Positions 1 to 4,834 of a DNA stretch of 5,703 bases are shown piece by piece. Source of the stretch: Zetaproteobacteria bacterium (GTDB lineage: Bacteria; Pseudomonadota; Zetaproteobacteria; Mariprofundales; Mariprofundaceae). Both the position numbers and the translations under genes were made by a program. Under the pieces are notes generated by a model. It ran no database searches and was not told where the DNA came from. It saw nothing but the letters and a program-made list of their open reading frames with translations. The DNA is taken from contig JAJRTX010000244.1 in assembly GCA_021545665.1 (NCBI GenBank), positions 1-5,703 of the forward strand, read 5' to 3'. Position 1 is the stretch's first letter. Each line of letters starts with the position of its first letter.

Positions 1-1
1 A

Positions 2-109
2 AAAGGAAAACCAGAAATGGTTATTAAAGTGGCTATTGTACACAAAATCGTCAGGCAAATTTTCGGTGTAATTAAAAATGGGCAGCCGTTTTCAAATGAG
101 TTTTCCTGA
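2..109 (+). CDS. C-terminal fragment of an IS110-family-like transposase
   Basis: Only the last 35 codons lie in the window; the frame enters from the left edge and stops at TGA 107-109. The peptide begins KGKPEMVIKVAIVHKIVRQI and ends GQPFSNEFS. The pattern 'GKP-x-M-V-x-K-V-A-I-V-x-K-I-V' followed by a short hydrophobic stretch and 'xGQPF' matches, from memory, the tail of IS110/IS116-type transposases (typically 'GKPKKVALVAxxRKLL...'). That tail lies just after the C-terminal transposase_20 region. The catalytic DEDD domain and the serine-containing region are outside the window, so activity cannot be judged. The following AT-rich stretch with TTGACA suits the short right end of this family. 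The fragment is short, so another transposase family is possible. Confidence 0.55.
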   Translation, partial: KGKPEMVIKVAIVHKIVRQIFGVIKNGQPFSNEFS

Positions 110-224
110 AAAAAAACTTGACACAAAGCACAGTTCATCCCGTAGTCTTTTTATCGGGAATCTAAAAAGAAAAAGATGATTGTTTGAGTTTTAATATGGG
201 TATTTGACTTTATGGTTTTTTTTT
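110..224 (+). mobile_element. Putative right end of the IS110-like element and junction with the intron
   Basis: This AT-rich noncoding stretch lies between the transposase stop and the first recognisable maturase codon. It holds a TTGACA at 118-123, a 5-bp inverted repeat TCCCG/CGGGA at 138-142 and 155-159, and a run of nine T ending at 224. IS110 elements have no classical terminal inverted repeats, so the boundary cannot be placed exactly. The upstream limit for maturase homology is about 225, so the element end or a deletion junction lies at or before that point. No open frame of note is seen here. Confidence 0.4.
118..123 (+). promoter_or_regulatory. Orphan -35-like TTGACA in the element's right end
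   Basis: This is a perfect consensus TTGACA with no matching -10 box at 16-18 bases downstream (the bases there are CGTAGT-like). In IS110 elements, excision to a circle is known to join right and left ends and create a sigma-70 promoter whose -35 comes from the right end. A lone -35 here would fit that arrangement. It may equally be chance in AT-rich DNA. Confidence 0.3.
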
Positions 225-227
225 ATG

Positions 228-812
228 GTTCATAGGTTGGTGAAGTTGGGATACACCCATGTCGTGGATGTCGACTTGGCAGGTTATTTTGACAGTATTC
301 CACAGGACAGGTTGCTGGCACGGGTTGGTAAACATATCAGTGATGGTACTGGGATTATTGAAATCATGGCTTGAGGAAAACGGATTGACACTCTACCCTG
401 ACAAAACCCACATAGGGGATTGCAGCGTGCGAGGTGAAGGATTCGATTTTCTTGGCTATCGTTTTGAGCTGCGGCATCGGTTCGTTCGCAGGAAAAGTTT
501 GAAGGCGTTGCTGGATAAAGTGAGAAGTAAGAGCAAACGAAGTTGTGGCAAAAGTATGGCGCCGATATTCGCGGACTTAAACCCTATGCTTCGAGGCTGG
601 TTTGAATACTTCAAGCATGCGCATCGTCGGACTTTTCGCCCGATAGACGGCTTTATTCGCCGTAGACTGCGTACGATTCGTCGCCACAGATAAAGTGCGT
701 TGGAATGGGACGGTGTTATGCCGACCAACGACGGTGGTCAAATGTCTACTTCGCTGAGCGAGGGCTGTACATCATGCAAACAGCTCACACTCTGGCGAGT
801 CAATTTCGATGA
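228..812 (+). pseudogene. Group II intron reverse transcriptase/maturase, multiply broken
   Basis: In intact introns this protein reverse transcribes the intron and helps it fold. Three pieces are seen. Bases 228 to about 356 read VHRLVKLGYTHVVDVDLAGY then FDSIPQDRLLARV, the RT-2 block with the first catalytic Asp. Bases about 355-693, one frame over, read LLKSWLEENGLTLYPDKTH, then FDFLGYRFE, then the maturase (X) domain with ADLNPMLRGWFEYFKHAHRR. Bases about 687-812, back in the first frame, read GMGRCYADQRRWSNVYF and AERGLYIMQTAHTLASQFR before TGA. Compared with family members as I remember them, about 80 residues are missing between the first two pieces, including the YADD active site. The N-terminal 100 or so residues are absent too. 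The family assignment is secure; the protein cannot be functional. Confidence 0.9.
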
Positions 813-830
813 TGAAACTACCAACTGGAG

Positions 831-877
831 ACCCGCACGCACGGTTCGGAGGGGAGGTAATACTTCCCTACCCCTAT
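831..877 (+). ncRNA. Group II intron domain V remnant and domain VI
   Basis: Bases 833-847 (CCGCACGCACGGTTC) match the 3' strand of a group II domain V, but the complementary GAACCGTGTGCGG-type 5' strand and loop are missing. Instead, ACTGGAGA runs straight into it. Domain VI follows and folds well: GGGG 851-854 pairs with CCCC 871-874, A855 with T869, and GG 856-857 with CC 867-868. This leaves A870 as a single bulged base. A870 is seven bases from the end at 877, the usual place for the branch-point adenosine, and the last two bases are AT, the AY expected for an intron end. The RNA cannot be catalytic without domain V. Confidence 0.75.
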
Positions 878-948
878 CGCTGATTTTTAGTCAAGTGCGT
901 AACATCAGTTATTAATACTTGAACTACTATAGCAGTCTTCACTGTCAC
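874..948 (-). CDS. Small open frame after the operon, possibly the stump of a truncated gene
   Basis: On the minus strand, 20 bases past the end of the helical-domain gene, a GTG at 948-946 is preceded by AGGAGG (959-954) with a 5-base spacer. A second GTG at 942-940 has an 11-base spacer. The 24-residue product (VTVKTAIVVQVLITDVTHLT and four more residues) stops at a TAG made of bases 876-874, inside the intron's domain VI. The consensus-strength ribosome site and its position suggest a further operon gene whose remainder was lost when the intron inserted. The peptide itself is not recognised. It could also be a chance AGGAGG in purine-rich DNA, so confidence is low. Confidence 0.25.
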   Translation of the reverse strand: MTVKTAIVVQVLITDVTHLTKNQR

Positions 949-967
949 CGACTCCTCCTTCAACTGG

Positions 968-2140
968 TTATTTATCTACCAAAACACCATCCCCCATGAT
1001 TTCGTACATGGTGAGCAGGGAAATTAGCCATGACAGGGTTGATTCAGCGCCCTGATTGGCATTCACTCCAATAGCTTCAATACCGTCACAACATCCGCCT
1101 GTTTCCAGATTGCAGACCTGCTTGTGAAGGTCATTCTCGCAAAGAAACCAGCCTAAACTTGTCTTGGCCTGTTCAAGCCACTTCATCTCTCCTGTGGAGC
1201 GAAATGCCTCGATGCAGGCTTCGATAAGACATGCAACCTCTATGGGCTGTTGATCGAATGTGGCTGTACGACCATCGCGATGATGCCAGTCGGCATTGCC
1301 TATGATCGAGAGGTGGCCTTCGGAGGAAGTCTGTTTTTCCAACAGCCATGACAGAGAATCAAGACCTGTTTGATGCATCTCGGGATTGGGTATCCACTTG
1401 CCTGCAAGAAGTAGTGCATGGGGGATTTTTGCATTGGCGTAGGTGACGGTTTCCTCACACCATGGCCAATCTTTGGAAGCATATTGACCAAAGAGCGCAA
1501 AAAGCTTCTCCGCCAGTTCTTGTCTGATCCTGCGAGCGTTTGCATCGCCGCCGAACACCTCCATATAAGCCTGAAGCCCCAATATGGCGAAAGCCCATGC
1601 GCGGGGAGCAGTGAAGCTGGTCAGCAGGGGAAGCCCATCCAGAAAGAGGCTTGCCGCCAAATTTCGAATGGATGCATTGGGTGCGCATTTTACTGTGATG
1701 CCAAGTCCCCACATAGAGCGACCATGTGAATCTTCGCTGCCGCTCTGTTCCAGCCACTGTCTGTCATAAGACATGAAGTTTCTGAACCGCTGCTGTTCAG
1801 GATTGAACGCGTAATGCATAAAAGACAGATAGGTTTGGATCAGCGGGATAACAGACGGATCCTTAAACAGGGAGTAGTGCATGCTAGCCACGATTAGAGC
1901 ACGGGCGTTATCATCAACGCAATAGCCATGATGACGGTCAGGTGTGGAGTATTTGGCATGCTGAAGCATCCCAGTATCATCGGTCATGATCTTCAGGTGG
2001 TTAAGATTGATCTCGGGAAGCTCATGAATAATCCGTGCATGCTCGCGTTCAACCATCTGCGCAATGGGTTTATCTTTGGTGCGACTTAAAGCGGCATCAG
2101 CCAATGTTACATATTGCTTGCCTACTTTTTCCCAGGTCAT
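968..2140 (-). CDS. All-helical toroid-type domain protein, C-terminal half of a split glycosyltransferase
   Basis: This 390-residue protein has no signal peptide or membrane segment, so it is likely cytoplasmic. Its conserved-looking blocks, in order, are DDTGMLQHAKYSTPDRHHGY followed by CVDDNARALI (54-83), SEDSHGRSMWGLG (135-147), DWPWCEETVTYANAKIPHAL (224-243), FDQQPIEVACLIEAC (295-309) and GVNANQGAESTLSWL (358-372). Repeated helices with acidic and aromatic clusters suggest an (alpha/alpha) toroid like that of six-hairpin glycosidases; this is inference from sequence pattern. I recall this domain fused behind GT4 transferases in many bacteria. Here it is in frame with the upstream transferase, separated by one TAA and seven codons. 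The ATG at 2140 has AGGA (2150-2147) with a 6-base spacer, so separate translation is plausible. All motifs look intact, so the domain has not decayed. Reaction and substrate are unknown. Confidence 0.75.
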   Translation of the reverse strand: MTWEKVGKQYVTLADAALSRTKDKPIAQMVEREHARIIHELPEINLNHLKIMTDDTGMLQHAKYSTPDRHHGYCVDDNARALIVASMHYSLFKDPSVIPLIQTYLSFMHYAFNPEQQRFRNFMSYDRQWLEQSGSEDSHGRSMWGLGITVKCAPNASIRNLAASLFLDGLPLLTSFTAPRAWAFAILGLQAYMEVFGGDANARRIRQELAEKLFALFGQYASKDWPWCEETVTYANAKIPHALLLAGKWIPNPEMHQTGLDSLSWLLEKQTSSEGHLSIIGNADWHHRDGRTATFDQQPIEVACLIEACIEAFRSTGEMKWLEQAKTSLGWFLCENDLHKQVCNLETGGCCDGIEAIGVNANQGAESTLSWLISLLTMYEIMGDGVLVDK

Positions 2141-2164
2141 AGAGCGTCCTGCAGCATAAGCTTA
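2138..2164 (-). other. In-frame nonsense codon splitting the transferase, with a restart site
   Basis: The minus strand reads RLSICK, TAA (2164-2162), AYAAGRS, then ATG (2140). The frame is continuous on both sides. The seven codons after the stop continue as the usual end of a GT4 domain (R-x-Y-A-x-G-R-x-M-x-W-x-x-V). The simplest explanation is a C-to-T change turning CAA (Gln) into TAA. The restart ATG lies 21 bases after the stop and has its own AGGA, which would allow translational coupling. Sequencing error is also possible. Confidence 0.85.
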
Positions 2165-3232
2165 TTTGCAGATACTGAGTCGTTTTTTATCATCACCCAG
2201 GAGAATACATATCTCTTTTGCCATCGCCTCCACATCACGGAAGGGCGTGATAACGCCGCGTCCATCGGCGAGCAGTTCTTCTGCATACCAGTAAGGGGTA
2301 GCCACGATAGCTGCACCAAGACCCATGGCATAGGCGAGCGTTCCCGAGACGATCTGTTCCCGATTCAGGTAGGCGCTGACATAAATATCGGTTGAGGTGA
2401 TATATTTTGTCAGGGTCTCGATATCAACAAAAAGGTTATGAAAAAGCACATGCTTTTTCAGACCCAACCGACTAACCTGCTGGAATAGGGACTGCCTGTA
2501 GGCATCGCCATGTTCTTTCTTGATATGCGGATGCGTCTCGCCCAGAATAATGAATACTGCATCGGGATGCTGTTCAAGCACGGCGGGCATCGCATTGATC
2601 ATGCATTCGATACCCTTGCCAGGGCCTAACAGACCAAAGGTGAGCAGTATCTTGCGTCCTTCAAGACCTATCTGGCGACGGAAAACAGTGGGTTTATCTG
2701 GTTTTACATCTGGAATGCCGTGCTGTATATGAACAATCTTTTCCTTATCTATGCCGTAAACATCTGTAAGCAGGGATTGTGCCTTATGCGCCATCACCAC
2801 CAGCGATGCTGAGTAACTGGCCAGTTCACAGGTGATTTTGCGCTGCTCTTCTGTGGGGTGTTCCAGCACAGTATGGAGCGTCGTGATCACAGGCATTCTC
2901 AAGTTTTTCACCAGATAGAGGATATGAGCGCCGTAACTCCCACCGAATATACCAAACTCGTGTTCTAGGATAGCCACATCGAACTTGTGCAAATTGAGAA
3001 AATCCGCTGCATGCAGATAGTCTGAAGGCGTATTTGCACTAATTTGGAACTTTATCCGCTCGGGATAATCGTACCCCTCTTCAATATCATCCATGGTGAC
3101 GACAGCAAGATTGTTTGTCTCATCGGCAATATGAGCAGCAATGGCATTGCAGAGATCGGTGGTAAATGTGGCAATACCACATCGTCGTGGTAGATAATTC
3201 CCAATGACCGCTACTTTTTTTAACTTGCTCAT
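2162..3232 (-). CDS. GT4-family glycosyltransferase
   Basis: A retaining GT-B glycosyltransferase moving a sugar from a nucleotide donor; cytoplasmic, with no membrane segment. It has 356 residues from the ATG at 3232. The N-terminal Rossmann half has VAVIGNYLPRRCGIATFTTD (8-27), HEFGIFGG (91-98) and TTLHTVLEHP (117-126). The C-terminal half has the HGIPD linker (171-175), LLTFGLLGPGKGIE (196-209, with the donor-phosphate Lys at 206), and YLNREQIVSGTLAYAMGLGA (288-307) followed by TPYWYAEELLADGRG (312-326). The start at 3232 is chosen over the ATG at 3256 because GAGGA (3242-3238) sits 5 bases upstream. The protein ends at TAA 2164-2162, just before the final helix that normally crosses back to the N-terminal domain. 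That helix is now at the start of the downstream frame, so folding may suffer. The adjacent GH130 genes suggest a mannosyl or related product (inference). Confidence 0.88.
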   Translation of the reverse strand: MSKLKKVAVIGNYLPRRCGIATFTTDLCNAIAAHIADETNNLAVVTMDDIEEGYDYPERIKFQISANTPSDYLHAADFLNLHKFDVAILEHEFGIFGGSYGAHILYLVKNLRMPVITTLHTVLEHPTEEQRKITCELASYSASLVVMAHKAQSLLTDVYGIDKEKIVHIQHGIPDVKPDKPTVFRRQIGLEGRKILLTFGLLGPGKGIECMINAMPAVLEQHPDAVFIILGETHPHIKKEHGDAYRQSLFQQVSRLGLKKHVLFHNLFVDIETLTKYITSTDIYVSAYLNREQIVSGTLAYAMGLGAAIVATPYWYAEELLADGRGVITPFRDVEAMAKEICILLGDDKKRLSICK

Positions 3233-3242
3233 AGATTTCCTC
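3233..3242 (-). promoter_or_regulatory. Shine-Dalgarno deciding the glycosyltransferase start
   Basis: GAGGA followed by AATCT precedes the ATG at 3232. The alternative in-frame ATG at 3256 has only a weak AGG six bases away, so 3232 is preferred and the protein begins MSKLKKVAVIG. Confidence 0.65.
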
Positions 3243-3329
3243 ACTATTTTTGCCATTGTACCTGACCCGAAGCCATCGTGAAAGTTTTACCTATGGACTG
3301 TTCGTGATGTTACCTAGTCTGATTTTTTT

Positions 3330-4802
3330 TTAATGTTTCATCAATCTTGACAGTAGTTCTTTGACTGAAACAACTGCAATACCCGATGCCGTATCAGACA
3401 TGGAATAGGGAATAATCAATTCATCATGATGGATCATGGCGCCACATGTATAAAGCACATTCGGCACATAGCCTTCTCGCTCATCTTCAGTGGGGCTAAG
3501 CAGCGGATCCTCTAGATGGCCGATGACTTTTGATGGGTCGTCAAGATCAAGCAGGCAAGCCCCGATGCAATATTTACGCATGGCACCAACGCCGTGGGTA
3601 AGCAGGATCCACCCCTCTTTTGTCTCCACTGGAGAGCCACAATTGCCTATCTGAATAAATTCCCAAGGGTACGCTGGCTTATTGAGCAGCGTAGTCCGAT
3701 GCCAGAAATGAATGTTGTCGGAGGACATGATGTACAGATTTTCACCATCCTGACGCGAAACCATCATATATTTCCCCTTTATTTTCCTGGGAAACAGAGC
3801 CATGCCTTTATTTTGTACAGCTTTGCCATTCAGTGTCCTGATTTTAAATTGCACAAAATCCTTCGTCTCAAGCAACATAGGCAGGATATTAAATCCATTG
3901 TATGCGGTATAGGTGGCATAATACCTTTTGTCTCCATTATCATCGGTGAAATGGACAAATCTGGCATCTTCAATGCCCCGTATTTCGTTTTCAGAAACTG
4001 GAAAAATAACCTTTTCGGAGATCCGTCGGTCTTTCCTGAATTTCAATTCGTAATTGGATCTAGATAGCCAGCATATTTTATCGATGGTTTCATTTAGCAA
4101 TGGATGGGGTTCGGTGTATTGATCCTGTTCCTGTTGTATGGATCGGCTTAAATCATCAAAACTAAAATGATCGGGAACTCTTTGCATAATCCGTTTAGAA
4201 ATATCGTTGAGTGCCTGCATATCTTCCAGTTTAAGGCTGAAGGTGTTGTTATCGTAGGTCGGATTTTTGACGATCTCGGGTGTTTCTACATAGTGACTTA
4301 CTTTATCGAAACGGAGTTCATTATCTTGGTCAATGATACCACTTCTGAACTCGATGGATGATATATGTCCTTCGCCAGTGGAACGGAAACTGAGTATGAT
4401 CCGTTTTTCCCCATTTTCTACACCCTGTTGATTTGGATGATCTACGATGGAAGGATTAAAAAATGCCGATGCCTGTATAGAATATTCGTGGGTAAAATAG
4501 GCTCCGATAAGCGTGCGTCTTTCATCTGAAAGTTGCGTGTTTTCTGGGAGATATTGTTTAACATTATCAAAATTACTGTTGAATACCACCCATATATTTT
4601 TATGTCTTGTAGAGAAGCTGGCAATAATGTCTTCCAGCGTGATGTTCACTTCATCCTCGGACAGATCAATGATACGTTTGATGATGTTTCGGATTCGATC
4701 CTCGCCGCCTGGTAGGTAAAACTTGGTAATCACCCTGCTAGGTTGAGAGGCAAACCGCTCCTTTCGCCTGACGATGTTCAGTGGTTTTGTTAGCTCATTC
4801 AT
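3330..4802 (-). CDS. Large GH130-family protein (beta-mannoside phosphorylase or mannosidase-like)
   Basis: GH130 enzymes cleave beta-mannosides, either by phosphorolysis giving mannose 1-phosphate or by hydrolysis, using one Asp acid on a five-bladed propeller. This 490-residue protein has an N-terminal extension (1-95), then RRTLIGAYFTHEYSIQASAF and FNPSIV (95-120). A spacer of about 100 residues rich in charged helices follows (150-250). Then come GIEDARFV (276-283; D279 is the likely catalytic acid), KGMALFPRKIKGKYMMVSR (332-350), QIGNCGSPVETKEGW (384-398), LLTHGVG (400-406), LLDLDDPSKVIG (417-428) and GYVPNVLYTCGA (444-455). An in-frame TAA just upstream fixes the start at 4802; the ribosome site is weak (TGGA 4814-4811). 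It starts 32 bases after the previous GH130 gene, so co-transcription is likely. Its GC is visibly lower than its neighbours. Phosphorylase versus hydrolase is undecided. Confidence 0.88.
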   Translation of the reverse strand: MNELTKPLNIVRRKERFASQPSRVITKFYLPGGEDRIRNIIKRIIDLSEDEVNITLEDIIASFSTRHKNIWVVFNSNFDNVKQYLPENTQLSDERRTLIGAYFTHEYSIQASAFFNPSIVDHPNQQGVENGEKRIILSFRSTGEGHISSIEFRSGIIDQDNELRFDKVSHYVETPEIVKNPTYDNNTFSLKLEDMQALNDISKRIMQRVPDHFSFDDLSRSIQQEQDQYTEPHPLLNETIDKICWLSRSNYELKFRKDRRISEKVIFPVSENEIRGIEDARFVHFTDDNGDKRYYATYTAYNGFNILPMLLETKDFVQFKIRTLNGKAVQNKGMALFPRKIKGKYMMVSRQDGENLYIMSSDNIHFWHRTTLLNKPAYPWEFIQIGNCGSPVETKEGWILLTHGVGAMRKYCIGACLLDLDDPSKVIGHLEDPLLSPTEDEREGYVPNVLYTCGAMIHHDELIIPYSMSDTASGIAVVSVKELLSRLMKH

Positions 4803-4834
4803 AGGTTTTATCCATTACTTGCATTCTATTATTC

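Larger units (their letters stand above)
225..877 (+). mobile_element. Degenerate 3' part of a group II intron
   Basis: This is the remnant of a retroelement: part of the domain IV maturase gene, then a truncated domain V and an intact-looking domain VI ending at base 877. Domains I-III and the 5' end (GTGYG) are absent, replaced by insertion-sequence DNA on the left. The 3' boundary is set by the domain VI fold and by AT as the last two bases. The protein is broken in three ways and domain V lacks one strand, so neither splicing nor retrohoming is possible from this copy. The intron lies antisense to the carbohydrate operon, 90 bases beyond its last stop codon. Confidence 0.85.

Noticed and set aside
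138..159. TCCCG/CGGGA inverted repeat as a terminator
   Set aside because: Only five pairs with a 12-base loop and no T-run directly after it; too weak to call.
700..915. 71-codon plus-strand open frame beginning MEWDGVMPTND
   Set aside because: It overlaps the maturase C-terminus in another frame (GMGRCYADQRRW is the recognisable reading) and runs on through the intron's domain VI; no family resemblance.
933..944. CAGT-CTTC-ACTG hairpin as operon terminator
   Set aside because: Four pairs only and no T-run on either strand next to it; no convincing terminator was found after the operon.
1418..1729. Open frames on the plus strand (1418-1729, 1584-1769) and an alternative minus frame (1455-1757)
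   Set aside because: They lie inside the helical-domain gene, whose conserved blocks are unbroken in its own frame. These are shadows without recognisable motifs.
3254..3256. ATG at 3256 as the glycosyltransferase start
   Set aside because: It gives eight extra residues (MAKIVRKS) with a poor ribosome site; the ATG at 3232 has GAGGA at good spacing and begins right before the first strand of the fold.
3323..3331. Run of nine T in the spacer between the GH130 and glycosyltransferase genes
   Set aside because: On the transcribed strand it is a run of A at the end of the GH130 gene without a preceding stem, so it is not a terminator for the operon. For plus-strand transcription no stem precedes it either.
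3594..4067. 157-codon plus-strand open frame antisense to the large GH130 gene
   Set aside because: The GH130 motifs, including the catalytic EDAR, are read on the minus strand across this stretch. The antisense product shows no domain and no good ribosome site was seen.
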